A stretch of 64,000 nucleotides of DNA from positions 1 to 64,000 of the forward strand of contig CAZHQG010000006.1 of NCBI GenBank assembly GCA_964534275.1. Direction: 5' to 3'. The notes beneath the pieces were generated by a model. That model was not told the DNA's origin. It was given only the letters and a program-made list of their open reading frames with translations, and searched no databases. This stretch comes from HRBIN30 sp964534275. GTDB lineage: Bacteria > Desulfobacterota > Binatia > HRBIN30. Shown here in pieces: positions 55,395 through 63,891 of this stretch (its first letter is position 1; every line of letters starts with the position of its first letter). The translations under genes and the position numbers were made by a program.

Positions 55395-55657
55395 GGCTTG
55401 CGCACGGTGATCTCGAGCAGGCGCACGCTGTGGGCGTCCGGAGCGGTGGTGTCCTGGTTCACCTCGATCTCGGTTTCTGCACCTTCGGCAACAGTGCCTT
55501 GTGTGACCAGGGCGAAGTGATCCCGGAAATGCTCCGGTGTCATGTGGGACAGCCCCCCTAGCCGAACTCGAACTTTGGTAACCCGGCTGGCGCCATGCTC
55601 GCGCGCAAGGGCTTCGATCTTCCGCACCAAGTCCGCGATCAGCCTGGCTTCGTGCAC
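55391..55657 (-). CDS. hypA: HypA-like nickel chaperone lacking the zinc ribbon
   Basis: 88 residues from a GTG start. The nickel-binding N-terminus (M-H-E) and the fold core HGASRVTKVRVRLGGLS and GTVAEGAETEIEV match HypA, which is usually about 113 residues. The four zinc-ribbon cysteines are absent and the segment between the beta strand and the C-terminal strand is replaced by a short loop. There is no cysteine in the whole protein. The ending is in frame and followed directly by hypF, so this looks like a natural short form, not a frameshift. It overlaps hypF by 4 bases. Confidence 0.85.
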   Translation of the reverse strand: MHEARLIADLVRKIEALAREHGASRVTKVRVRLGGLSHMTPEHFRDHFALVTQGTVAEGAETEIEVNQDTTAPDAHSVRLLEITVRKP

Positions 55658-55666
55658 AGCGACTCC

Positions 55667-56206
55667 TCACGACTCGCCATCGTGGTCTGGCCGTTTGGCG
55701 GAGGTGCCGTCCGCTTTTGGCACTCCCGATGGCTGCCAAGATTCTTCCGTAAGCGATGGATCCTCTAAGATTCGAAGAATGTTCTGAACGACTTCCGCTG
55801 CCGCACGAGCCACGGCGGGCGACAAACCAACGCCGTGTTGGAAGCTGTCGCCCTCAATGCCCAGTACGAGCAACCGAGGAGGCATGGTGCCGAGGACCCT
55901 CGCAAGCTCGATCATCTCCGCGATGGAATACGCATGGGTGGAGCTGCGGGCAAACACCGCCGGCACAGGTTGCCTTTGCGCCTCGAATCGGTGAATCGTG
56001 CCTGGAGGGCTTCCCGAAGAAACCGCATCTACCAGGATGACCAGGTCGGCGTCCTTCCATCGCTCGAAAAGGTCGATGGCATGCGGCTCGGTCGCAACTG
56101 CTTCCGCCCATGTTGGGAGGTGCGGTTCGAGCCTGCGCACGACGGCAAGTCCCACTCCATCGTCGCTGCGATATTCGTTGCCAAATCCCAGCACAAGTGC
56201 CTTCAC
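55667..56206 (-). CDS. Hydrogenase maturation protease (HybD/HycI family)
   Basis: 179 residues from a GTG that overlaps the large-subunit stop by 4 bases. It shows LGFGNEYRSDDGVG with the conserved Asp, LVILVDAVSSG with the second nickel-sensing acid, and LVLGIEGDSFQHGVGLSP. It cleaves the C-terminal peptide of the hydrogenase large subunit after nickel insertion. The C-terminal 30 residues are an acidic, Pro/Ser-rich extension. Confidence 0.93.
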   Translation of the reverse strand: MKALVLGFGNEYRSDDGVGLAVVRRLEPHLPTWAEAVATEPHAIDLFERWKDADLVILVDAVSSGSPPGTIHRFEAQRQPVPAVFARSSTHAYSIAEMIELARVLGTMPPRLLVLGIEGDSFQHGVGLSPAVARAAAEVVQNILRILEDPSLTEESWQPSGVPKADGTSAKRPDHDGES

Positions 56207-57504
56207 ACGTGTTCGATCTCTAGCTTCAGGAAGTGTGTGGCGCAGGAGATGCAGGGGTCGTAGCTACGGACGAGCTGCTCGCAGCGCAACGTGGCGTCGG
56301 GCAGGGGCAGAGACAAGATGGAAGGAACGCAGTGTCGCAGGTCGTCTTCGATCCGCCGCAGGTTTTGGGCAGTTGGAGGCACGATTTTCGCCTCGAGAAT
56401 CGTGCCGTCCTCCCCGACGTGGTAGCGGTGATACAGCAAGCCACGCGGCGCTTCCGTGGCATGCATGCCTACACCGGACCGGGCAGTGACCTCAGCGGAA
56501 CAAGGCTCACCGATGCCATGATATTCACGGATGATCGCGTGGGCTTCTTCGAGTGCATGAAGGATTTCCACTCCGCGCGCCAGGAGACTCGCAAACGGAT
56601 TGTGCATCGGGGGACAAATGCCCACTTCGCATGCCAGCGCTTTTGCTTCGGGCTGCAAACGTTCGAAATTGAAATGGAGCCGCGCCAGGGGCCCGACCAT
56701 GTAGCTGGTGCCCGTATCCGCGCGCACCGAGTGAAGCGCATTGGAGTGGGGAACCTGCAGTTCGCGAAAATGCTTTTCGTAGTCTTCCATGGCGATGTCG
56801 AGTCCCCAGGAGGAAACGATGCGCCCTTCGTTCATGGGGTATTCATCCGGGTGGAACAGGGAAACGAACTCGTATCGGCCGTCGAATGCCGGAAGCTCGA
56901 GCGCTGCTGCCCAGCGAAGCGTTTGCGCCGCTGCTTCGATGCCCCATTCTAGTTCGGGAAGAAGAGGGCGTAACTCCGAGGGGGCAGGGGCACGGTAGAA
57001 ACCACCGACGCATACAGAGACGGGGTGGATTTCTCGTCCTCCCAAGATTGTCATCAGCCGATTGCCAATTTTTTTCAGTCGCAGCCCCCGCTCGACGATC
57101 GGACGCAGTGCAGGGTCGGACGCCATGCTGACTGCCGACTCGTGGCCGAGGAAATCTGGCAAATGCAGCAGGAAGACGTGCAACGCATGGCTCTCGATCC
57201 ACTCGCCGCAGTACAACAGCCGGCGTAGACTCCGAACACCCGGCGGCGGAGTGATAGCCAAGGCCTTCTCCAACGCGTGGGCTGCGCTCATTTGATACGC
57301 CACCGGGCAAATGCCGCAGATCCGCGCGACGATGTCGACCACTTCGTGGAAGCTGCGGCCACGCAAGAAGGCTTCGAAAAATCGCGGGGGCTCGAAGATA
57401 TCCAAGCGCAGGTCGACCACTTGGCTGTCTTTCACCGTAATCTTCAGTGCCCCTTCGCCTTCCACCCGGGCAAGGTAATCGACGCGAATGTGTTGCTCGC
57501 TCAC
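56203..57504 (-). CDS. [NiFe] hydrogenase large (alpha) subunit, group 3b-like
   Basis: 433 residues. The proximal active-site motif is RICGICPVAY (Cys63, Cys66), the distal motif is DPCISCATH (Cys418, Cys421, His424), and they bracket the NiFe site. Nine residues follow His424 and would be removed by the adjacent protease. Its association with separate FAD/NAD(P) and Fe-S beta subunits marks the sulfhydrogenase/NADP-linked group 3b, a cytoplasmic reversible enzyme coupling H2 to NAD(P)H. It lies 4 bases after the small-subunit stop. Confidence 0.95.
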   Translation of the reverse strand: MSEQHIRVDYLARVEGEGALKITVKDSQVVDLRLDIFEPPRFFEAFLRGRSFHEVVDIVARICGICPVAYQMSAAHALEKALAITPPPGVRSLRRLLYCGEWIESHALHVFLLHLPDFLGHESAVSMASDPALRPIVERGLRLKKIGNRLMTILGGREIHPVSVCVGGFYRAPAPSELRPLLPELEWGIEAAAQTLRWAAALELPAFDGRYEFVSLFHPDEYPMNEGRIVSSWGLDIAMEDYEKHFRELQVPHSNALHSVRADTGTSYMVGPLARLHFNFERLQPEAKALACEVGICPPMHNPFASLLARGVEILHALEEAHAIIREYHGIGEPCSAEVTARSGVGMHATEAPRGLLYHRYHVGEDGTILEAKIVPPTAQNLRRIEDDLRHCVPSILSLPLPDATLRCEQLVRSYDPCISCATHFLKLEIEHV

Positions 57505-57508
57505 AAGC

Positions 57509-58300
57509 TTACTCCCCCGAGAAATCCTCGCTTGCCCGATGGAAAGCCGGCGCCCCTGCGGTGAAAAGCCGAAACGCTCGGCTCACCGCGGGGCGTGTGA
57601 GCCCGAGTTCGAGGAACTTTTGTCCGAGAGCGCTCGCGTTCGGCTGTTCCATCGGGCCGAAGCAGCCGTAGCATCCGCGGTTGTACGCAGGGCAAATCGC
57701 TCCGCAGCCCGCTTGGGTGACCGGACCCAGACAAGGCGTGCCGCGGGCGACCATGACGCACACGGTTCCCCGAAGTTTGCATTCCAGACACACACTGTGG
57801 GTGGGTACACGCGGTTTCCGGCCAACGAGCAGCGCCGTAACCAACTCGAGGAGCTGTGCTTTGTGAATCGGGCAGCCCCGGAGTTCGAAGTCGACCTTGA
57901 CGAAATCGCTGATCGGGCGCGCGTGCGCCAGCGTTTGGATGTACTCGGGGCTCGGGTAAACGGTCGCTGCAAACTCGCGCACATCGGCCCAGTTGCGGAG
58001 GGCTTGGATGCCACCTGCGGTGGCACACGCGCCAATCGTCACCAAGACCTTGGCTTGTTTACGCACCTCCCGGATGCGGGCTTCTTCTTCGGGCGTGGTG
58101 ACCGAGCCTTCTACCAGAACGAGATCGTACGGCCCGTCCAGGACTTGGCGGCGAGCTTCCGGAAAGTAAGCAATCTCGATCTCGTGAGCGAGGGGAAGGA
58201 GTTCGTCCTCGCAGTCGAGAATCGTGAGTTGGCAGCCGTCGCAGGAAGCAAATTTGTAAACGGCGAGGCGGGGCTTTGGCCGAGTGACGTTGCCCATCAT
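57509..58300 (-). CDS. [NiFe] hydrogenase small (delta) subunit, group 3b-like
   Basis: 263 residues from the first of two ATGs, overlapping the gamma-subunit stop by 4 bases. The proximal cluster is formed by CDGCQLTILDCE, GACATAGG and RGCPIHKAQLLELV. A C-terminal half rich in Cys (CLECKLRGTVC, GTPCLGP, CGAICPAYNRGCYGCFGP) carries further [4Fe-4S] clusters. There is no Tat signal, in keeping with a cytoplasmic enzyme. It relays electrons from the NiFe site to the beta/gamma module. Confidence 0.94.
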   Translation of the reverse strand: MMGNVTRPKPRLAVYKFASCDGCQLTILDCEDELLPLAHEIEIAYFPEARRQVLDGPYDLVLVEGSVTTPEEEARIREVRKQAKVLVTIGACATAGGIQALRNWADVREFAATVYPSPEYIQTLAHARPISDFVKVDFELRGCPIHKAQLLELVTALLVGRKPRVPTHSVCLECKLRGTVCVMVARGTPCLGPVTQAGCGAICPAYNRGCYGCFGPMEQPNASALGQKFLELGLTRPAVSRAFRLFTAGAPAFHRASEDFSGE

Positions 58301-59184
58301 AGTTCTTCCACGAAGAAAAAGGGTTCGAGTTGTCCGAAGTGCAATACCGGCCCATCTTTGCACAAAAAATAGGGCCCGAGTTGGCAGTGTCCGCAAACAC
58401 CAATCCCGCACTTCATGTTGCGCTCCAGCGAAAGATAAACGCGCTCCTTCGGAAATCCGCTGGCGAGTGCTTGGTAAACCACGAACCGCATCATGACTTC
58501 GGGCCCGCAAGTGAACAGGAACGTTCTGGAGGGGTCTGCGCGAACAGAACGGAGTAGCAAGGGAACGACTCCGACTTTCCCTTTCCACTGGGCATCGGCA
58601 CGATCGACCGTGGGAATCACCACCATACCGTGAGAGCGCCAGGCGTCGTACTCGTGGGAGTACAACAAGTCGGCAGGTGTGCGGGCTCCGATGAGGATGT
58701 GCACTTGGCCGTACGTCCCTCGATGCTGGGCGATGGATTCGATCGCCGAGCGTAACGGGGCAAGTCCGATGCCGCCGCCAATGATGACCAGGTCGCTGCC
58801 TCGAGCTTGTTCCAGCGGCCATGGTCGCCCAAAGGGGCCGCGCATCCCGACAGAGTCGCCCACCCGCAAAGCACGGATCGCTAGCGTGACACTGCCGACA
58901 GCGCGCACGGTGTGCTGCACGGTGGCTGCATCCTGGTTCGCAGAAGAAACCGAAATGGCCACCTCTCCCAGGCCTGGCAGATACAACATGTTGAATTGCC
59001 CGGGCTGCGGCCAGCGCTTGGCGACCCGAGAGTCCGCAGGCAGCTCCAACGTCAATGTGACCACGTCCGGAGTTTCTCGCTGGATGGCGCGGACCGTGGC
59101 CCATCCAGGCACCATGGGATCGCGAGGCGCCGGCTGTTCTACCCAACCCGGGATCGGATCGTTCGCCATCGAAAGCAAGGCCAT
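58297..59184 (-). CDS. Hydrogenase gamma subunit, FAD/NAD(P)-binding
   Basis: 295 residues from the ATG that overlaps the beta-subunit stop by one base (TGATG); an ATG 15 bases later is possible. It is a ferredoxin-NADP reductase fold: FAD-binding QPGQFNMLYLPGLGEVAIS, nucleotide-binding LVIIGGGIGLAPLRSAI, and FTCGPEVMMRF. At the C-terminus the CGIGVCGHCQLGPYFLC pattern binds a [2Fe-2S] cluster. It passes electrons between the Fe-S chain and NAD(P). Confidence 0.94.
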   Translation of the reverse strand: MALLSMANDPIPGWVEQPAPRDPMVPGWATVRAIQRETPDVVTLTLELPADSRVAKRWPQPGQFNMLYLPGLGEVAISVSSANQDAATVQHTVRAVGSVTLAIRALRVGDSVGMRGPFGRPWPLEQARGSDLVIIGGGIGLAPLRSAIESIAQHRGTYGQVHILIGARTPADLLYSHEYDAWRSHGMVVIPTVDRADAQWKGKVGVVPLLLRSVRADPSRTFLFTCGPEVMMRFVVYQALASGFPKERVYLSLERNMKCGIGVCGHCQLGPYFLCKDGPVLHFGQLEPFFFVEEL

Positions 59185-60305
59185 CACGAAGCCGCTCGCA
59201 GTGCGGCGACTTCCTCGGTGAGGTCGATCCCAACGGGGCACCAGGTAATGCAGCGTCCGCAGCCCACGCACCCAAACGTGCCGAACTGATCCACCCAGGA
59301 GGCCAGCTTGTGGGTCAGCCACTGGCGGTAGCGCGCACGGATCGTGGCGCGATGTTGTCCGCCATGGAGATAGGAAAACTCGCCGTTGAAGCAGGAATCC
59401 CAAACGCGGACCCGTTCGCTCACCGTGTTGGTCAGATCGCTCGTGTCGCGCACGTCGGTGCAAAAGCACGTGGGGCACACCATGGTGCAATTCGTGCACG
59501 AGAGGCATCGCTGCGCCACCTCGTCCCACCGCGGGTGCTCGAGGTTCCGGTAGAGGAGGTCGCGGAGTCCGCGTGTATCTAGGGTCCGGCCCATCTTCGT
59601 TGCCGCCTCGCGGACCGCGTCGGTTGCGGCTTGCAGCTCTGTCTCTTCAGGTTGGCGCCAAGAGACCGCCGCAAGGACCGCCGCACCGGCGGCCGACCCG
59701 ATTTCTACCACAAATGATTCGTCGAGTTCTGTCAACGCAAGATCGAACCCGCTCGTGCACTTCGGGCCGGTATGCATCGAGGCACAGAAGCATGTGCCTC
59801 CAGGTTCGGTGCAGTTCACGGCGACGATGAACACATTGGCACGGCGAGCTTGGTAGTCCGGGTCGGCGGCGGCACCAGTAGCGAGAACGCGGTCCAAAAT
59901 GCCCATCGCGGCAAGCTCGCAGCTCCGCACGCCAATGAATGCGTAGCGCGGAGGCGGTTCTTGCGGTGCTTCCAAAGTAAACTCGCCGCCCATGCGGCGG
60001 ACGGAAAACAATGTGCGCGTTGGAGGATATAGGTACCTTTTCCACGAGTGGGGGCCCACAACGAACCCGAAGAAGCGCTGGTCTCCCCGGCGCTCGAGCC
60101 GGTAGAAGCCACCCGCTTGCCGGTCTTTCCAGCCAATGGGCAAGTCGTTCATGCTCGTGATTTCATCGTAAACGATCGCGCCGTCGCGAATCCTCGGTCC
60201 GACGACGACGTATCCGCCTGCCCGCAGGTGCGCGAACATCCGTTCAAGATCCTGCTTTGGAATGGCAACGGTGGTTCCGGGAACCAGTTCGCGCGGGGCA
60301 CTCAT
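59184..60305 (-). CDS. Hydrogenase beta subunit, 4Fe-4S ferredoxin type
   Basis: 373 residues. The N-terminal 250 residues match the sulfhydrogenase beta / anaerobic sulfite reductase A-like family (AFIGVRSCELAAMGILDRVL, FCASMHTGPKC). Two ferredoxin motifs follow: CLSCTNCTMVCPTCFC and CVGCGRCITWCPVGIDL. It connects the gamma flavoprotein to the hydrogenase dimer. Its start overlaps the stop of the cyclic-nucleotide-binding gene by 4 bases. Confidence 0.94.
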   Translation of the reverse strand: MSAPRELVPGTTVAIPKQDLERMFAHLRAGGYVVVGPRIRDGAIVYDEITSMNDLPIGWKDRQAGGFYRLERRGDQRFFGFVVGPHSWKRYLYPPTRTLFSVRRMGGEFTLEAPQEPPPRYAFIGVRSCELAAMGILDRVLATGAAADPDYQARRANVFIVAVNCTEPGGTCFCASMHTGPKCTSGFDLALTELDESFVVEIGSAAGAAVLAAVSWRQPEETELQAATDAVREAATKMGRTLDTRGLRDLLYRNLEHPRWDEVAQRCLSCTNCTMVCPTCFCTDVRDTSDLTNTVSERVRVWDSCFNGEFSYLHGGQHRATIRARYRQWLTHKLASWVDQFGTFGCVGCGRCITWCPVGIDLTEEVAALRAAS

Positions 60306-60799
60306 GACGGAACGCTAGAGGTTGGGGAAGCGTAGAGATCGAGGAGTTGTAAGCGAGTGGCGGTCAAACGTGCCGCGATCACGTTGGCGAGGCGGCGGTA
60401 AATGTAATAGCCGAGGTCGTGGTCGCTTTCGCAAGCTGCGCGGAGTGCCGCAGCGTCGAACGACGCAGCGCGAGTGGGCTCCAACGCCCGGGCCGTTGCT
60501 GTTCGAAGGCGCACGGCGGGAATCATGGCCGACCAGCCCAACACTTCGTTCGGACCCAGGGTAAGAATCGTCTGGCGACCTCGAGCTGGCAGGTGGATTT
60601 CAAGGGCAACGGCACCCTCCAGCAGCAAATACAAAAAGTCGGTCGGCTCTCCTTCTCGAAAAATGATTGCTCCAGCGTCCCACGTTCGTTCGCTCGCCCC
60701 GCTGAGCAATGTCTCGAAGTGCTTTGCAGGCAAGGCGCGGAACCAAACGTTAGCGGCGAGGCGCTGTCTCAGCGGCAAGGGTTCTGACGTGCTCGTCAT
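60302..60799 (-). CDS. Cyclic nucleotide-binding domain protein without DNA-binding domain
   Basis: 165 residues from the ATG at 60799. A cNMP beta-roll is visible: GAIIFREGEPTDFLYLLLEGAVAL and the phosphate-cassette-like segment VLGWSAMIPAVRLRTATARA. The protein ends after the C-helix with no winged helix, so it is not a CRP-type regulator by itself. Such a gene often heads group 3b hydrogenase operons. It may sense a nucleotide and regulate the enzyme post-translationally, but this is inference. It is the first gene of the eleven-gene operon. Confidence 0.88.
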   Translation of the reverse strand: MTSTSEPLPLRQRLAANVWFRALPAKHFETLLSGASERTWDAGAIIFREGEPTDFLYLLLEGAVALEIHLPARGRQTILTLGPNEVLGWSAMIPAVRLRTATARALEPTRAASFDAAALRAACESDHDLGYYIYRRLANVIAARLTATRLQLLDLYASPTSSVPS

Positions 60800-60822
60800 A
60801 CGGAAGCCCAGAAAAAAGCAAG

Positions 60823-60834
60823 TTCGATTTCGAA
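60823..60834 (-). promoter_or_regulatory. Candidate operator: inverted repeat upstream of the hydrogenase operon
   Basis: TTCGA-N2-TCGAA inverted repeat 24 bases before the first start codon, in the 248-bp divergent gap to thiL. No consensus promoter is clear, and the repeat could be chance. Confidence 0.25.
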
Positions 60835-61047
60835 ACGGCGCATCCAACGAGTTTGGCGTGACACGGGCACTCCAAGTATGCGGGAGGTTTTCTCAGGCTT
60901 CAAGTGCCGCGCTCCGACTGCCGAAGCCCGAAGCGGATTCGCGGGAACGGCGCGGGCTTTTGCCGCGATGGACGCCGAACCAAACACGTGCAGGTGCTCG
61001 GCTTTCGGCGTGGAACGCAGGGGAGCGGTGGGGTAACGTGTGCGTTC

Positions 61048-62028
61048 GTGTCGCGACGGTTGCAGAGTCCCAAGGGCGAATTCGAGTTTCTAAGACGGCT
61101 GCTACCGCAGCTTCCGCGAGGGCGGGAGATGGTCGTCGGGCCAGGGCACGATGCGGCGCGGGTTCGCGTTCGGCGGGGCGAGTGGCTGTTGACGGTCGAC
61201 TCCCAAACCGAAGGAGTGCACTTTCGTTTGCCTTGGTTGTCGCTACCGACGCTCGGGCGCCGGAGCTTCCGTGTGGCAGCAAGTGACATCTCGGCCATGG
61301 GTGGCACACCGCGATTCGCCCTGGTCGATTGCGGTGTCCCGCAGGATGTAAGTTTGGATGCGGTTTACAAGATGGAACTGGGCTTGATGCGCGAGGCGGC
61401 TGCATGGGGTGCGACCATCGTGGGTGGAAACCTTCACCGCGCCCAGGAGCTGTCGATTTCGATCACTGTCGTGGGCGAAGCCCCAAAACGTCGGCTCGAT
61501 CGTGGTGGAGCGCGGCCTGGAGATCTGGTTTTGGTGAGCGGGCCGCTTGGCGACTCTGCCTTGGCGGTGCACTTGCTTTCCCGTGGAAACCAATGTCCTC
61601 CAGCATTGCTGAGGCGCTGGCAGTTACCGCCACGGCGCGACGAGCTGGGGCGGCGGCTGGCACAACGTGGGTTTGCCACAGCCATGATCGATTTGAGTGA
61701 CGGACTCGCCCAAGACTTGTCGCACATCTGCGTGGAAAGCTCGGTCGGAGCGGAGGTGTTTGCGGCGAAGATTCCCTTGAGCCGTACGTACCGCCGTTAC
61801 AGTGGCGGGGATCTTTCGTTCGCGCTTGCGGGAGGCGAGGATTACGAGTTGTTGTTCACCGCGCCACCGAAGCGACTGGAAGCCATTTGCAAAGCCGCAT
61901 CGGCTGTTGGATGCGAGGTGCACGTTGTAGGCCATGTGGTGCGCGGGCGAGGCGTGGTGGTTCGCGATGCCGCCGGGAAGGAGATCGATTTGCGCACCGC
62001 CGGATTCGATCATTTCGCGCGGCGGTAA
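61048..62028 (+). CDS. thiL: Thiamine-monophosphate kinase ThiL
   Basis: About 326 residues from a GTG at 61048 chosen so that the protein starts just before the conserved FEFLRRLLPQLP; the frame is open further upstream without conserved sequence. It has GPGHDAARV, LTVDSQTEGVHFR (metal-binding Asp), the SDISAMGGTPRFALV motif, GGNLHRA, and AMIDLSDGLAQDLSH. It phosphorylates thiamine monophosphate to the diphosphate coenzyme. No clear ribosome site is seen. Confidence 0.9.
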   Translation: MSRRLQSPKGEFEFLRRLLPQLPRGREMVVGPGHDAARVRVRRGEWLLTVDSQTEGVHFRLPWLSLPTLGRRSFRVAASDISAMGGTPRFALVDCGVPQDVSLDAVYKMELGLMREAAAWGATIVGGNLHRAQELSISITVVGEAPKRRLDRGGARPGDLVLVSGPLGDSALAVHLLSRGNQCPPALLRRWQLPPRRDELGRRLAQRGFATAMIDLSDGLAQDLSHICVESSVGAEVFAAKIPLSRTYRRYSGGDLSFALAGGEDYELLFTAPPKRLEAICKAASAVGCEVHVVGHVVRGRGVVVRDAAGKEIDLRTAGFDHFARR

Positions 62029-62054
62029 CGGTTCTCGTGGTGGAAGGAAGTTTC

Positions 62055-62804
62055 ATGGACCCGAACAAGATCGAACAACTCTTGGCAGATGTTCGGCGCG
62101 GTCGAGTGACCGTCAAACAGGCGTACGAGCGGCTCAAGCACCTTCCGTTCGAAGACCTGGGATTCGCCAAGGTCGACCATCATCGGTCGCTGCGAACCGG
62201 GTTTCCCGAGGTCGTGTTCGCGCCGGGAAAGACGGCGGAGCAAATCATCGACATCGTACGCTCGCTGAACGAAAAAGGGCACGACGTGTTGGTTACGCGC
62301 CTCGGTGCAGCAACGGCCGCTGAACTGGAAGCGGCGGTGCCAGGCGTGAAGTATCATCCCGTGGCACGCGCAGCGACGCTCTCGGTCAAGCGGCCGAGGA
62401 TTCGCGGCAAGGGGCGGGTTGCAGTGGTGGCTGCTGGTACGGCCGACCTACCGGTGGCAGAAGAGGCTGCCGTGACCGCCGAGTTCTTCGGCAACAAAGT
62501 GGACCGTGTTCACGATGTCGGAGTGGCTGGGTTGCATCGTTTGCTGGCGCATCTCGAGACGCTGCGGCGAGCCCGCGTTTTGGTGGTCGTGGCGGGCATG
62601 GAAGGAGCTCTGCCGAGCGTCGTTGCCGGATTGGTCGACCGCCCCGTGATCGCTGTACCGACCAGTGTCGGATATGGGGCGAGTTTCGGAGGGTTGGCAG
62701 CGCTGCTGGCCATGCTCAACTCTTGCGCCGCTGGGGTGACCGTGGTGAACATCGACAACGGATTCGGCGCCGCGGTGGCGGCGACGCTCATCAATCGCGG
62801 ATAA
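62055..62804 (+). CDS. larB: Nickel-pincer cofactor biosynthesis protein LarB
   Basis: 249 residues from the ATG with GGAAGG upstream. The N-terminus (VTVKQAYERLKHLPFEDLGFAKVDHHR) and AIR-carboxylase-like C-terminal domain (VAVVAAGTADLPVAEEAA, DVGVAGLHRLL, VVVAGMEGALPSVVAGL, VPTSVGYGASFGGLAALL) match LarB. LarB carboxylates nicotinic acid adenine dinucleotide in the first step to the nickel-pincer nucleotide. LarC and LarE are not in the window. It is 26 bases after thiL and so is probably co-transcribed. Confidence 0.92.
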   Translation: MDPNKIEQLLADVRRGRVTVKQAYERLKHLPFEDLGFAKVDHHRSLRTGFPEVVFAPGKTAEQIIDIVRSLNEKGHDVLVTRLGAATAAELEAAVPGVKYHPVARAATLSVKRPRIRGKGRVAVVAAGTADLPVAEEAAVTAEFFGNKVDRVHDVGVAGLHRLLAHLETLRRARVLVVVAGMEGALPSVVAGLVDRPVIAVPTSVGYGASFGGLAALLAMLNSCAAGVTVVNIDNGFGAAVAATLINRG

Positions 62805-63435
62805 CGGGCGGGCTTCGATTCTTTGTCCCAATTCGCCCTGTGACCACGACTTGTGCCGCCTGACGGATCCCAGCGAACCGAGGAGATACTCCGACGTCGG
62901 CTCACTGAAGACTCCGAGCCGTTACGCTTCTCGCCGTGCATCGGATTCTCGGTGCGGGAACTCTGCGGCGGCATCGCAGCGCCGATGCTGCGTGCCGATT
63001 CCGCGGGACGCCGACGACCGCTGCTCGTAAATCCTGACCGCGTCGCACGCCAACGGTCCCCGGGTCGATCCTCCATCGTCGCCATACTTCACTCCGCGCG
63101 CGCCGCACCAAGGCGTCGCATCGCTCTTTGTTCGCGCGTCCCGTTGTGCGAGCGCGGGTTCCTACGCGCCGCGGGTGGGGCATGTGGTGGCGCGGCGGTG
63201 CGCGGAACGCCGAAACATCCAAGTGGGCTACGGTATCGCGCGATGCTCACGCTTGCTTGAGGAGTTCTGTGTGGATCGCCGGTGCCGAGGGATTCCTCTC
63301 AGATTCGGGAATTGGCTCCGGGGTGAGGATGAACGGTGCAGCGGGTCCGCCCCGGTACGGGACTTGCTGACCTTTTGAGTCGTCGTTCGTGGGTAGCAAG
63401 TCTACTCGCGGCAACGTAGAAACGGAGGCTGAATC
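62805..63435. other. Gene-poor interval between larB and cytochrome c
   Basis: 631 GC-rich bases. Open frames on both strands (62853-63260 plus, 62902-63222 minus) are Arg/Pro/Ala-rich, without ribosome sites or motifs. A minus-strand frame of about 50 codons ending at 63247, possible TTG start near 63407, has more protein-like composition but no ribosome site. A GGAGG site precedes the cytochrome ATG. Confidence 0.5.
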
Positions 63436-63891
63436 ATGCGCTGGATGTGCGTAATCCTGGTGGCTGCTGCGATCGGTATCGGTGGCTGTTCTCGCTCGGA
63501 AGAGCCCCAAGCGAAGTCGCCGTCTGGTGTTGACGGCGGAGCACCTGCGGGGCACGCAGGTAAAGGGATTGGCCCGGTCCAACAGGTGCAGTTGGGCCCG
63601 ATCGACGATGCGATGGCAGAGAAAGGAAAAGCGGCATTCGAGCAAAAGTGCGCGGCCTGTCATCGCTTCGACGAGAGGTTCGTCGGGCCCCCGTTGAAGG
63701 GCGTGACGGAACGGCGCAAACCTGAATGGATCATGAACATGATCCTCAATCCCGTCGAAATGACGCAAAAAGACCCGCAGGCCAAAGAGTTGCTCGGAAC
63801 GTATTTGACACAGATGACCTTCCAAAACGTTTCCCAAGAAGAAGCCCGCGCGATCTTGGAGTACTTTCGCAAGCTCGACGGAGCTTCGTGA
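63436..63891 (+). CDS. Lipoprotein c-type cytochrome, monohaem
   Basis: 151 residues. The signal peptide ends with lipobox IGGC (Cys18). A Gly/Ala/Pro-rich linker follows, then one haem site CAACH at 72-76. Met127 in LTQMTF is the likely sixth ligand. The fold is class I (GKAAFEQKCAACHRF, FVGPPLKGV, ARAILEYFRKL). It should be anchored in the envelope and carry electrons in the periplasm. It is the last gene before the right edge; 63892-64000 contains nothing I recognise. Confidence 0.9.
   Translation: MRWMCVILVAAAIGIGGCSRSEEPQAKSPSGVDGGAPAGHAGKGIGPVQQVQLGPIDDAMAEKGKAAFEQKCAACHRFDERFVGPPLKGVTERRKPEWIMNMILNPVEMTQKDPQAKELLGTYLTQMTFQNVSQEEARAILEYFRKLDGAS

Noticed and set aside
62853..63260. Possible gene between larB and the cytochrome
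   Set aside because: Arg-rich composition, no ribosome site, and an equally long frame on the other strand.
63247..63409. Short minus-strand frame ending in IHTELLKQA
   Set aside because: Composition is protein-like, but the only nearby start is TTG with no ribosome site; too short to support.
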